Source of the DNA: Phascolomyces articulosus
Taxonomy: Eukaryota > Mucoromycota > Mucoromycetes > Mucorales > Lichtheimiaceae
DNA length: 64,000 nt
Assembly (NCBI GenBank): GCA_025677815.1
Contig: JAIXMP010000053.1
Coordinates: 1-64,000, forward strand
Direction of reading: 5' to 3'
Under the pieces are notes generated by a model, which was not told where the DNA came from, did not search any database, and saw only the letters and a program-made list of their open reading frames with translations. A program made the translations under genes and the position numbers. Positions 12,893 to 25,864 of the stretch are shown here, piece after piece. Within the stretch, counting starts at the first letter, position 1. The number at the start of each line of letters is the position of its first letter.

Positions 12893-15193
12893 TCATGATA
12901 CGATGAGTTCAAATTTTGATGATCCACTATCATCCTTGACTGTGTTGCTTTTCTTCTTTATATCGTCATCGTTATGGTATCCACGATATAATTCTTCATC
13001 TGGTGCTATAATAAAAGTACCATGTGTCAGTTATTAGCCATGGGAAATTTTTATTTGCAAGCGTTGCTTAATTCATATTTTTTTATAAAAAGAAAAAAGA
13101 AAGATTTATCATCATGTGTACTTACAATGACCATATAAAGCGAACATTTCATTATTTTCCAATATTGGAGATGGATTGGGGACTTTTTTTTGATGTCCAG
13201 GCATATTATACGTTTTAATACGTTCACCACTTGCATTATTCAGGTTGTTGTTGCTACTAATGGCGTGCTTTTCAAATAGTTCTTGATATTGCATTTGTTG
13301 ATCTGTAATGTTATTCGTTTTCATGGTATGCATAGGATAGAGGTTTGTAGTATTATTATTATCGTTACTATAACGATAAGAAGAAGTGGTTGTTCCTACG
13401 GCTTGTTGTTGATCAAAACTCGTTGTATAATGAGGATCATTATGGGATGTATAGGGAGCTGTTTTATCATCCTTGTTTGTATGCTGTCCACCACTACCTG
13501 ATGAACTGGTTCCAAAAGCTGGGTTTTTGTCAAAGGAAAGGCTATAATAAATAAAATGATTTTTTTTAGTGTCATGATTTATGATCGGGAGTTGGTTATG
13601 ATTTTATAGAAAAATGTTGGGTATTATCCAATAATTTACTTGATGATAATGGCTAACTCGATCGATAATGTAGTAATAGGACCTAGCAAACTCCAAACAA
13701 CACCAAGAAATATAGAACCTGCCGTATTGATCATTATTTGATTGCGAAGAATACCATACAATAACAATAATGTAGCAAATGACATGAGACAAATGACAGT
13801 GATAGCTACAAGCATTTGAATCTATATAATAGAATATAAATACCGATTTTTTTTAGCTGATTACTAATACGATTCTTTATTAAAAAAAAAGAGTCCTCCG
13901 TCCCCTTCTCTCCTATTTTCACTACTGGTATCAATATCATTATCATTATATATTACCTTGATAATACCAGTTTTGATAGCAACATAACGTGGACCGCTCG
14001 CTGGGAACTTGATAAGATGTTCTTTTAAAATATTTATCAATCGTACACCAGCAAAAATAACCGCAAAACTGATCAACGTATTATCCAAAAACCAGAAACC
14101 ATATAAAAGATGAGTGAACAGTTCGGCCATCCATAAATTAGAATAGGCAAAACTACCAGCAATCAAAGAACAGATATTATGAATGATAAAAGGTGAAATA
14201 AAAAGAGATAAACCGATAATATCAACCGAAAGGGGTGAAGGTAGCCATCCTGTTGCTATAACTTTATGACTCTATAAGAATCAGTACACATAAAAAAAGA
14301 AGAAGATATTAGATTATTTTAGCAATAATCATAGTATAGAAGTTTTTATTTTTCTATGGATTTTTTTTACATACATCTGCTAAAGTTTGCCCTATACCAA
14401 TCATATATAATGTAAAAGCACCAACGCCGAACTGCCAAGGGAATTCATACATAACTATTGATCATTTTGTTTTATATAAAAATATACATATATTACTATT
14501 AGTGGATTGTTTTTACTTTGCATAGATCAATGTTAATAGTGTTGAAGAAGCAGAAAAAAAAGCTCTTACATGAACGTGCGATTATATTTGTTGGTGAGAT
14601 ATCTACAACGAGTATAACACTGCTTAATAACCGTACTAATAGAAATAGTAATCGAATCGTTAATATATATGTAATATAACAGTATTTAGAACTATTATGA
14701 ATTACTCCATGTATCTACCCAATCCATTCTGCTGCTGGATGATGATAATAGTAGTAATAATGATAGAAACTAACCAATTGCTCAATGGAAAAGTTAGTTA
14801 ATTGGTCATCACCACTTACAAGCATTAAATATCATTAACATAGAAAGAAGTGCATCAACTGGTTTGGGTCGTAGACATCCTCGGGTACCATGTCGATGAT
14901 CCCATATTGAATGTCCTTTGATAACTATACGATGATATAATAATACAGAACCTACATAGAAGAGATTATTAACTAAGTGCGCTATGTATAGATGTTGAAG
15001 AATATATCTATATATGAAGTGATCAACAATGGTTACCAACAACGACTACAAGACCACAAAGTGCGATATTGACGATATTGATGTAATACATGGCCATTGA
15101 TTCTTCACAATCAGTCAATGTTAATCGCCAATCACAATGACATACATTTTGATCATTACAATGTCGTAAAAGTGTTCTTTGATATCCTTCCAT
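12893..15193 (-). CDS. Array gene E: seven-helix GPCR-like membrane protein (486 aa)
   Basis: Eight exons: 15037-15193, 14820-14951, 14570-14635, 14375-14454, 13957-14271, 13640-13821, 13126-13541, 12893-13005. Total length is a multiple of three. The N terminus MEGYQRTLLRHC leads into CHCDWRLTLTDCEES. Compared with A-D, the exon holding helices 4-7 is split by an extra intron just after helix 5, and the tail is longer (about 170 residues, Asn/Ser/Gln rich). A further intron lies near the C terminus and is not seen in F or G. Tail motifs shared with F and G are QQMQYQELFEKH, RIKTYN (also in F) and GSSKFELI at the end. Helix 4 is followed by an N-terminally extended hydrophobic stretch (SLFISPFIIHNI). 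It belongs to the E-G subfamily; function unknown. Confidence 0.7.
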
Positions 15194-17264
15194 GTATTCG
15201 TAGTACAGATAATGATAGAATTAGATATTAAAAATAGTAATCAAAGAAAAAGAAACAGTAAAAAAAAAAGAGATCTACGTTTTACGTAGGGATTCAAAAA
15301 TATTGAATCATGAAGTTAAATGACTTTTTTTCATTTATCAATCTTGTATATATTGTATAATAATAATAAATAATAATAAGTATATAGATAGAGATATCAA
15401 TAGACGTGTTTGATAAAAAGTTAAACAAAATCATGATTTGTTAGTAACTATAGTAATACTATACATGTTCCCATAGCTCCGGAGAGTTTCTTCTTTATAT
15501 GGAATATTGGTGACACTTTTACAACGTGTAATAAATAAGGGTTGCCAAGCAAAGAGACAGATCAATGTAACACAATAGATTTTGTTCTATAATGCGCATT
15601 TTCAATCGTGTGAAGAATTAAAATCGCTTTCTCCTTGAAAATTAGGCAAATGAACCATTTCGTAGTAGAAGAAGAATGAATCGGTTTTAACTTAAAATAT
15701 AAATGCTTCGTATACAAGCCTTTAAAAGTAAGTCATATTCTATGTTATAGTTATGATTTGTCATGCAAATTGGAAGAGAAATTCCATATTATAGAGAAAG
15801 CACATTATTCCACTCCGCCTTTCTTCCCCCCCACCCTTTTTTTTTCTTCCCTTTATTTTTCATAAACTTCCATTATCATTATCCACGAAATAATTCATGA
15901 ATTGACTATTAATATATATCTTCTTGATGATTATTTTATCAATTAACATAAAATAATTCTTCTTTTTTCTCTTTTTCTCTTTTTTTTTATTGAAATGATC
16001 GTCAATGGATCCATCTAGGTTTCAATATTATCGTCATTCATGCAAAGATTGACGTCGTTTAAATATATGCATCCTAACAATATATATATAACAACATGCC
16101 TACTCTCTTTTTAGTGATTGGACGGTAAATAATCTGATCAATGGTGGCAATATCTAAAGATAGACCATGTCTTGATTTTTTTTTTCACAGTGAAAGTATT
16201 CATATTTAAGATAAACTTTGTAGAGAACGAATAATGGCCATATGGTACTAATAAGTAATATGATTTTGGTTTGACTATATAGTTCTTATTATTCGTACTT
16301 GTTGTCCATTCAATAATGATGATATATTATTACGTTGTATTTCAGGGTACAAAGTATAAATATTTGGGAATATGCATGTATGAACCTTAATAACTATAAA
16401 ATGACATCAACGAGTGAAGGAGGAGGATAGGAAAGAATAATGATATGCATTATCTTTATTATTAACCCCTGAATCTTCTTTTCATAAAGCACCTTCGTTC
16501 AGGGCCGAGGTGACAAAATACACGCTCCGCTTTATCCATTTTATTATTTTCCTTTAATAACAACAACATCATTAATCTCCTCGTTCTTCTTCTTCTTCCT
16601 TTTTCTTTCATTTTATCATATTGATCGCTATAACTATAATATATACCTTTTTCTGAAAATAGATTTCGGGCCGAAACAAAAAGTTGGCTTTTTTTTTATT
16701 ATTTTGCTCGGGAATTATTATTATTACTATTATTAATAACAACAAATAACACACTAAAAAAATGTAAATTCCCGCCTTTAATATGAAGATGACGAGTTGC
16801 GGAGCAGATATGACAATGGTCGCTTATTCCGCTTCTTATTTTCTTTATAAAGAAAACATTGATATCTGTACAACTGTATCACAAAAAAAAAACTGAAAAA
16901 TGAAAAAAAAGGGTTCCAGAACAGCAGCTCTTCTATAATATATTGGAAGAAGAAATTTTAATAATAAAATAATTGACATGTGGAAACTGTGTTACCATGA
17001 CAATTATCAACATTTGGTAACAAGAACATGTTATTTGTTAAATTATAATACAAGTTAAAAAAGAAATATATATATTTATAAAATGAATAATGGATGAAAT
17101 GAAATGTTATTTTTGTATGTTAAAAAATTATATTATAAAAGTGATATATATAAGTATTATTATTAATTAATTATGTGTTGTAGTATATAGTAAATGAATG
17201 TGTATGTGTGTGTATGGATATTCATAAAAAATAAAAGTTATGAGGGAGGAATATATTAAACATT
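15194..17264. other. Intergenic spacer upstream of gene E
   Basis: 2 kb with no supported gene. It contains the 20-mer at 16496-16515, matching the element upstream of gene A at 17 of 20 bases, and GTGTTACC (GGTAACAC on minus) at 16989-16996. Otherwise it is pyrimidine tracts and AT-rich sequence. Confidence 0.5.
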
Positions 17265-18559
17265 TTAATTGATCAATTCAAATTTGGAAGATCCACTACC
17301 AGCATCTGTACCCTTCCTTTTTTTCCTATCAAAATGATAGTCATCTACGGAAGAATCAACGCCTTGTTCAGATGTTTCAAACTTCTCATGGTGATGAAAA
17401 GTATTCGTTGTCGTGGCTTTATAATAAGTAGCTGCGCCTGTTGAAAGATCGCCACCATCATAAGCTTCTGCAATGGGAGATGTATTACGTCCACTACCAG
17501 CATTGATAACATGTTTTTGATAGACTTGTTGATATTGAAGTTGTTGTTTTTTAATATCAGTCATAAGGACAGTATCTGGTATTATTTCATCCTGATCTCC
17601 ATGAGAATACATGGTGGTCGATTGTCCAAAACTTGAATCATAGCCTTGAGACGATGTATTATAGGTTTTGATACGGGTACCTCCTCCACTACTACTATTG
17701 GAAGAATTGGTTGTTCCCAATGCTGCATTCTTTTCAATGGTGGGACTAAAAATTATTATAAAAAAAAATAGAGTGATTTTTTAGAGTGATTTTCGGAGCA
17801 TCATTAGAACAGACAATTCATTCTTTTCATCCATCATCAGTGTCCTTTCTTTCTCACCCTTCGCATCTCCTACTTCCATTGTACAACAACAAAACAATGG
17901 ATTACCGCTCCTTCCCACTCTATAAACATTTTTTTTTTACTTACTTGATGATAATAGCCAATTCAACAAATACAGTGGTAAGAGGTCCTAAAAAGTTCCA
18001 AATAACACCGAGAAAGACAGAACCCACTGTACTTGTCATAATTTGATCTCGGAGAATACCATATAATAATAAAAAGCTAGCAAAAGTCATGAGGCAAATA
18101 ATAATAATACCTACAATGGCTTGAATCTAAATATATATATAATATGGTTTGTTGTTAGTTAATATAATTATCTTTTAGTTTCTTTTGTCTTCTTTTTTTT
18201 TTAAATATGGATAATAGGATTTTTAAAAATGGTAGATCTAGACCTTAAAAATACCCGTTTTGACAGCACTATAACGAGGACCTGAAGATTCTTTAAATTT
18301 AGCAAGATGACCATTTAAAATCTTGACTAGTCGATAGCCAGCAAAAAAGACGGCTGTACTAATAGTAGTATTGTTATAAAACCAGAATCCATATAATAAA
18401 CGAGAAAAGAATTCGGCAATCCATAAATCTTTTTCGGCATAAGCACCAGCAATCAATGAGAAAATATTGTGTACAACAAATGGCCATAAAAATAACCATG
18501 TACCAACTATATCTACAACACGAGGTGATGGTAACCATCCAGTAGAAATGGCTTTATGG

Positions 18560-18594
<35 letters not shown>

Positions 18595-19558
18595 TATTCA
18601 GAAAAAATTTTGTTCTTTTTTTTTATATAAAAATTATGATATAAATGATGTTCATAATATATAAATAATTTACCTCAGCAAGCGTTTGAGCAATACCAAC
18701 CAAATATAATGTAAATGAACCAACACCAAATTGCCAAGGGATTTCAAAAATAACTATAATGTAACAACGAAGACATATTTCAAAGTGTAAAATTTAGTGA
18801 TACTTGATTTCGTATTTTCACATGTTGAGTTTTTTTTTCCCCTGCGTAAAAGTATTCTATGGGAAGAAGATAGATAAAGTAAAATAACGCTTACACGATC
18901 GAGCAATCAAGTTATCAGGCGCTACGTCCGCGACAAGAAATACACTACTCACTAGACGTACTAAAAAAAGTGTGAGTTGAAAATAAGATGATATAAAAGA
19001 TGATAGTGAGTAATTGAATAAACCCAGATTTTTTTTAGTGTATAATCGGTTGTTGTTGTTATTATTGTAATATAGAATAGTGCCATGAAAATAAATAATC
19101 CGTAAAGTCGGGTCCCAATCAACTTACAAGCATTAAACGTGGTTAATAAAAAAAGCATAGAATCGACTGGTTTAGGTCGTAAACATCCTCTTGATACATG
19201 GTTTGCATCCCAAAGACGATGACCTTTGATCAATATACGATGAATAAGTAATGCGATGCCTAGATAGAATAGATATGCCATCATTATATAATGAAGAAAT
19301 TGTAGTGTGAGATAACTAAACATTTAATAATAGTAAAAAGAGATAAGAGTCTCCACTTTATATTTAAAAAACAGAAGATGATCGACATTGCATACCCACT
19401 GCAACAACCAAACCAGAAAGAGCAATATTTACAATGTAAACATAATACATTGCATTTGCTTCTTCGCAACCATAGATGGTTAATCGCCAATCACAATGGC
19501 ATACACCGTCTTCATTACAATGTCGTAAAAGTGTTCTTAATGGTTGATCGTTTTCCAT
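17265..19558 (-). CDS. Array gene F: seven-helix GPCR-like membrane protein (473 aa)
   Basis: Seven exons: 19396-19558, 19128-19259, 18895-18960, 18674-18753, 18244-18561, 17945-18126, 17265-17745; frame is kept. Start MENDQPLRTLLRHC, then CHCDWRLTIYGCEEA. Seven helices are predicted, with intracellular RPKPVD. The tail starts NPTIEKNAALG, echoing the NAALRS tail start of A-D. It carries RIKTYN, a QQLQYQQVYQKH block, a basic KKRKGT and a terminal GSGSSKFELIN. It is close to gene E but lacks E's last intron. A (TA)n run at 18563-18591 lies directly against the exon 5 acceptor. Function unknown. Confidence 0.72.
18563..18591. repeat. (TA)n microsatellite in a gene F intron
   Basis: Uninterrupted TA dinucleotides immediately upstream (in the transcript sense) of the exon that begins at 18561. 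Length variation could influence splicing; that is inference only. Confidence 0.9.
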
Positions 19559-21579
19559 ATAATGAATGAATAATATAAAAATTGAATCGATTTAAAAAAA
19601 AAATTAAAAAATGAATGACTAAAGGAATAAAAAAAAAGAAGAAAAAAAGAAGAATCAAATGAATTGAACTGAACTCTTTTATATATTGTCCACCTTCACA
19701 ATCTTATTTTTCTATACTGAACCTAGTATTATATTATATTATATTATATTTATTTAAGATCCAGATATTTAGTGTGTCTGTCTGTGTGTTATATCTATCC
19801 ATTATGTGATTTAAGTGAAAAAGAAACAAATGTGCAACATCAGGAACAAGTCAACTTTCCTAATTTTCATCCGATCCAATATTATTATTATTCTTATGGA
19901 GTAGCCACCACCCTTTCCCCTTGTTGGTAGTACCAATCCTCCTTTTTCCGCCTCTTCCTTTCTCAATTTCCCTAAATGTTAATACGAATAGTAATATATA
20001 AAAAAAACAAAACCCTTCTTTTTCTCTATATAATATAATAATGAATTGTTGCCTTAATTCATCCTCTTTCCCGAGAAGTAATACATCATCATTGTCATCA
20101 TTCCAGGGAAGAATGATTCCTCACAAAACAATAGTAGTACAGTACGTCATATTGCATCTCTTCCTCCTATTTTTTTTTCAAATAAACTTTTTATGACATT
20201 GATTGGATGTTGTCGTTAAAGTTTAACATTAAGAGATTATGGTTGAATAACAGTATCAATTTCTTTTTTTGGATCTGTCTTCGTTACTTTTTTACCCACA
20301 CACGTGGAACGTTCCAAAATGTACAACTCTTTTGGGTGAGATCTATTTTGAAACTGAATATATTACGCGTCAAAGGTTCAAACCTTTTTTTTTCTTTTAT
20401 CTTGTGTGACTTCAAGAACTTTTTCACATAATAAATATCTTTATTTATGAATGATAAATAAGTAGGTCCTACGAGTACTACTTGAAAAAATGAATGAAAT
20501 AAGGAATAAAACTGTTTTCTATTACCAATCAAAAGATATTATTTCATACTTATAGTATTTGTATAAATCGATTAAATAGTAATAGTTATAGCGGGACTAT
20601 TGATATTATATAAAACATAATATATCTCATGAACACGATATGAATGAGTCATCTAAAAATGGTATATGTTTGTTGTTACATTTATTGACATTTTCTTTTA
20701 AAAAAAAGCATCAACAAACACTGGCTGCATATTTCTTATATGGTTATTCCGATATAATAAATAAGCAATAATGGATCACCAGATGCTTTAATTGTCATGC
20801 AAAATTTCCTCCAGTGGATATATTTAGGTGACACATTATTTATAAAGGATGTGAAAATATCTCTCATATTCATTTAATTAGTGTGTATCAATTCGTTCTA
20901 TTAGCTTATTTATTATATAAGAATGAAGAAAGGGTGAGAGTAAGAGAGAGAGGTGGAGGTTTGCTCGATTCCATGTTTATTTTATGCAACTTAATAATTG
21001 TTACAAGATCATAAAATTTAGTTTATTATCCTTCTAACAAATAACCCAAAAAAGAAATCATTCTTTTTTTTACACTCATTAAATGAGGATGTGTTTTCAT
21101 TTTATTTAATATTTATATTTATATATATTTATATATTTATATTGATGAGAATAATAAGAATATAAAAAAAGGAGGAGAGATAGATAGATAGATAAAAAAA
21201 AAAGCGTAAACTATGTGCAATAATAGTAGTATTAATAAGATAATAATAGTATAGAAATGTGGGATGATTTGATAAAAAAAACATAATGGTTTCGTTGACA
21301 TGTTTTTTTAAAAAAAGTGATTTGTCGTAGTGAAAATGTTTTTGTGTTAAAAAAAAATCTGTATATATAATAGATTGGTTGTTGTTGTTGCTGTCGTGTA
21401 TATTATAATATAGAATGCATGTAAATGAGAGAGTGTGTGTGTGTGTGGAGGGGAACAATAAAGGGAAAAATGATTTCTTCTAATAATGCAAAAATAAAAA
21501 GGGTGTAATTGTTATACAAGAAAAAAAAAGATGATAAAAAAAAGAAGGGAAAGACATAGAAATGTTAACAAGAAGTAAT
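19559..21579. other. Intergenic spacer upstream of gene F
   Basis: No supported gene. Has TTGGTAGTACC at 19924-19934 (reverse complement of the element near genes D and G), ATATT-type repeats near 19730-19751, and a GGTGACAC variant near 20828. The ORFs in 21129-21458 are tract-derived. Confidence 0.5.
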
Positions 21580-23673
21580 TTACCGGGGATGAATCAATCG
21601 GATTTGAGATGAAAGATCGTCTTGAGGATCTTCAGGGCCTCTTTCAATATGAGGAGTCCACATAGATTTGTTGGTATCATGATGTCCAGGACCTGGAGAA
21701 AGACCAATGTTGGGAGCATTACCATAATAATTTAAATCATCCAAAGGGATTTGAAATTTATCACTACCACCTTCCGTTTCTTGATGATGAATCGTTTTAT
21801 CACTAGACAAATCAGTGGCTGATCCATTGCTACTCAAACCGTTGGTAGTATTATGGCGATTATTGTGTTTTTGGAATACTTGTTGATATTGCATTTGTTG
21901 TTGTTTTAAATCTTCAAAGGCATGATGACTCAAGGTTGCTTGGAAACTCATTTCAGCAGCAGCGCCAGCGTAGCTTGTTGTTTGAGTTTCATCATTGGTT
22001 GTTGTCTTATCACCTCCTGAGGAACTCTTTAATCCACCTACACCTTCAGTACCAATACGAGGACTATTTGAAAAAAAACAGAGACATAAAATGAGTCAAT
22101 GTTTCATCCAATGGATAAATTCATCAATCTATAGATATACTTTACTTGAAAATAATGGCAATTTCAACACAAAGTGTAGCAGCAGCACCAAGATAATTCC
22201 AAATAACTCCCAAAAAGACAGATCCAGGAACATTGATCATAATTTGATCACGTAAAGCACCATACATAAGTAAAAAGATAGCAAACAACATCAAACAAAG
22301 AGCAATAATACCCATTACAGCACGAATCTGACATAATAAAAAAAAGAAATATCCATATTAGTCAATTCCATCATTGGAGAGAGAGAAGAGAAGATCGATC
22401 TTCCATCAAGATCAGGAACCAAAAAAAAAACCAGATGGAACACTGGATCAGGGTCAAATAAGAAAAGCCTATGACGTATTTTTTTGATCTTATTTACCTT
22501 GAAAATACCAGTCTTGACAGAAGCATACCGCGGACCAGATGCCTGAAACTTGGACAAGTGCCGATTCAAAATACGAACCAGTCGTAAACCAGCAAATAAC
22601 ACAGCCAAAGACAACAAGAAACAATGCAAGAACCAAAACACATAGAGGACGCGTACCATTGCTTCGGCTACACCAAGGTTTGAACGAGCATAAACACCAC
22701 CGATAAGTGAAACAATGTTATTCATAATAAAGGGGGCAAGAAAGAAAGTACATCCAATAATATCTACTATACGAGGAGATGGGAGCCAGCCAGTAGAAAT
22801 AGCTTTATGACTCTATTATATATGGATGAAAATGTAAATATTATTTAGTAAATAGATATATATAGAATGGATAAAAAATGAACTTACATCAGCTAATGTT
22901 TGTGCAATACCAATAAGATATAATGCAAAAGCACCATAACCAAATTGCCAAGGGAATTCAAACATAACTAATATATTAAACCATTATCATGAATAAGTCG
23001 TATGTTTAAAAATAATATATAATTACGTTGTTTTTTTTAATAATAAATAAAATACTTACATTGTCGTGAAACCATATCACTAGCGATATCAGTGATTAAA
23101 ATAACACTTGTAAGTAATCGGACTAATCGTTAGGCAGATAGGAATAAAAATGTATATTATACAATATAATATAAAATAGAAAAATGGATGATCGTCAATA
23201 CACTTTTGAGCGGAGCAAAGGAGGAGCAAAAAAAAAAAAAAAGCTGGGCATTCGTGCCGTTAGAAAGAAACTTACGAGTATTGAAGATCATTAATAGAAA
23301 AAGCATACAATCAATTGGTTTTGGTCGTAAACATCCTTTGGCTGTACCCGTATCAAATAATCGATGACCTTTGACGAAAATACGATGAGATAAAAGGATT
23401 ACACCTAATTATAAAGATATGTTTCATGGAATTGCAATATTAGAATAAAACATCTAGAGACTCGTTTGTTGAAAAAATAAAGAAAAATCAGATGCTTTAG
23501 TTTTCCGTACCAATGATGACGACGAATGCTGAAAGGGCAATGTTTCCAATGTAAACACCCCACATTGCCCTGGATTCAGCACAATCTTGTAATGTTAAAC
23601 GCCAATCACAATGACAAGTACCATCTAAAGTACAATGATATTCAAGTGTTCGTACGGATAATTCGTCTCCCAT
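21580..23673 (-). CDS. Array gene G: seven-helix GPCR-like membrane protein (471 aa)
   Basis: Seven exons: 23511-23673, 23276-23404, 23060-23122, 22888-22967, 22498-22812, 22146-22327, 21580-22063; frame is kept. The reading frame is open 11 codons further upstream, to 23706. The internal start MGDELSVRTLEYHC was chosen because it aligns with genes E and F. Motif CHCDWRLTLQDCAES differs from the rest by CAES in place of CEES. The loop has RPKPID. The tail contains QQQMQYQQVFQKH as in E and F but ends SSQIRLIHPR, so the terminal ELT/ELI motif is lost. It is the 5'-most (highest-coordinate) array member and has the same extra intron as E and F. Function unknown. Confidence 0.7.
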
Positions 23674-25864
23674 CTCTTCTCTCTCTTTTAAAAAAAGAAA
23701 ATCCAATTATTCGGTAATAAAGGTGATGTTGGTGATTGTTGTTTGATTAAAATAGAATCGTAATATAAACGTTATAGAAAAAGAATCGTCGTCGTTGTTC
23801 CACTCTTATATTTCGTACAATAGTGAGAATATTTTGTCGATGACGAAAAAAAAAAGTTAAATGAAAACTAACAAACAAATGAAAGAAAGAAAGAAAGAAA
23901 GAAGAAGAATAAAATGAAGTTTGGGGGTGGTTAAAAAAGAGTAGAAAAGAAATAAAAGAAAAGGATGATGATAATTTATTTGAAGTACTACCAAAAAAAA
24001 AAAAAAAAAACCTGTTATTGCGGGATACACAATCCTCTTTCTTATAATGATAAAAGAATGTGTTCAATTGTGTCTGTGTTTATTATTGACACGTTCCGAT
24101 CTTTATATTTGAAACTTACTAACTAGGTCACTACTTCTTTATGCGGTATTATATATCATAAATCCGAGAAATCACCCTCTTTTTTTTTTGAATTTCCTAT
24201 ATAGTACTTTATTACTTGTTTATTCTGTTCCTGAATATCATATATATAGAGTTACTTTACAACTACTATTACTATTACTATTACTACTAGTAATACTTAC
24301 ACTACTACCATGATTATCATGACTAATAGTATATATAAAAAAGAAAGTTATTCACTGTAAAAAAGAAAGAAAATGAAAGGTCTCGACCCCGAATGGAGGA
24401 TATATAATTCACAACAAGTTAGACAGTTTTTCAAATGTCATATATAATATAATCAAATAATCCCGAGCAAAAAAAAAAAAAAAAAAAAAGAGAATTCAGG
24501 ATCCGCCTTGTGTATTTTCGGTATCTGGTACTACGATAAAGGAGGATCATTACAAGCTGAGCTGATAAAATTGAGTTACCTTTCAAATTCATTTGTCAAT
24601 CAATCCGTCTTCGTGGGTATTCTCCTATAATGTTTGTTATTATTATTATATGATGTGCGTATGCATACGTGGATTGTGTTGCCATCTTCTTTTTTAATAT
24701 TAAAATTATATTATATTGAAAAAAAAAATGGGGGACCACAGAAAAAAAAAGTTATTATTAGTAGTTAAATGACAATACTTACTATTATATATCAAACACT
24801 GATGATCTTCAAACCGTTTTTATTCTTAAATTGTGCCACCTAAAATATATGAAACAAGATGATATAAAACCTATACCTTCATATATATATATATATATAT
24901 ATATGAAATACTTCTTTTTTCACTCTTCTTATCAAAAGGATACTAATAGGTGTCACTAAGTTACTGTACCTTATTTTTCGTGAATGATGGAAAAAGAAGT
25001 TAAGGAAAATAAAAGATGACAACTTGCATCAACTTGCATTATTAGTCTGATCTCTCTCTCTCTTCTTAAAGTTTAGGTGTTATATAGTAAAAGAACATAG
25101 AGTTGCGGATTGATCGAGATAAAATTATGACAGACTTTTCTTGATTTGGATTAGTTTCATGTCTTTTTTATAATATATATTTTCATAGGACCAATGTTTG
25201 TTTGATAAGTTTTTTATAACGTGCCATAGGTGTGCGTGTGTGTGTACCTGTGTACCAACGTTTTTATAAATTTGTTTATAAATCGACAAGTATCTGTTTA
25301 ATAAATTTCCTTGTGATTTTTTAAATCCAATATTCAAACCAAATAAAGTCAATAGATGGATAACGTTGGGGCTTTGTTTTTTTCTTTTTCTTTTTTTTTT
25401 TTTTTTAAAAAAAAAGAAAATCGTTTCGATGTTAATTGAAAACTATAATACTTCTACTTTTGAACAAGAAATATATAGGTTTTATATAAAAAAAAATAAG
25501 GATGTGAAAAACAAAAATGATTTTTTCCCATGAAATCAAAGATTAATTGTTTCATTTGATCAATGTCAAATAAGCATTTATTGAATGGTAATTGCTATTA
25601 CCTTGAGATATTGATGATATGGCATTACCCTATTTCTTGGTACCTGGATTTATAGTCAAAAAACTTTTTTTTTCTTCGGCTTTGGTGACCGTTGTTTCAA
25701 TAACAAGCCAATGAAATCATATACCTGGGTTTCAACATTCTACAGTGTTTTCGACAACGCGCTGGGGGCAAGCTTTTTGAGAGATGCGGTGGGTCAATAA
25801 CATCAGTTTATTTTTTTTCTTTACCCAAACTTTTTTTTTTCACTCAAACAAACTATAACTCATC
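23674..25864. other. Intergenic region between the receptor array and ADO1
   Basis: 2.2 kb, divergent promoter space for gene G (minus) and adenosine kinase (plus). Contains AGTACTACCAA at 23984-23994, GTGTTGCC (GGCAACAC on minus) at 24676-24683, (TA)n near 24880-24904 and a T/A homopolymer hairpin-like tract near 25380-25420. No gene seen. Confidence 0.5.

Noticed and set aside
20360..20400. AGGTTCAAACC followed by a T run, tRNA-like
   Set aside because: It is a simple short palindrome; no cloverleaf upstream.
126..23673. The array as one large multi-domain gene or as a virus/transposon cluster
   Set aside because: Each unit has its own start motif, stop and kilobase spacer; no integrase, polymerase or terminal repeats are seen.
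23747..24067. 106-codon Phe/Ser-rich minus ORF upstream of gene G
   Set aside because: Translation of GAAA/TTTC tracts; no domain.
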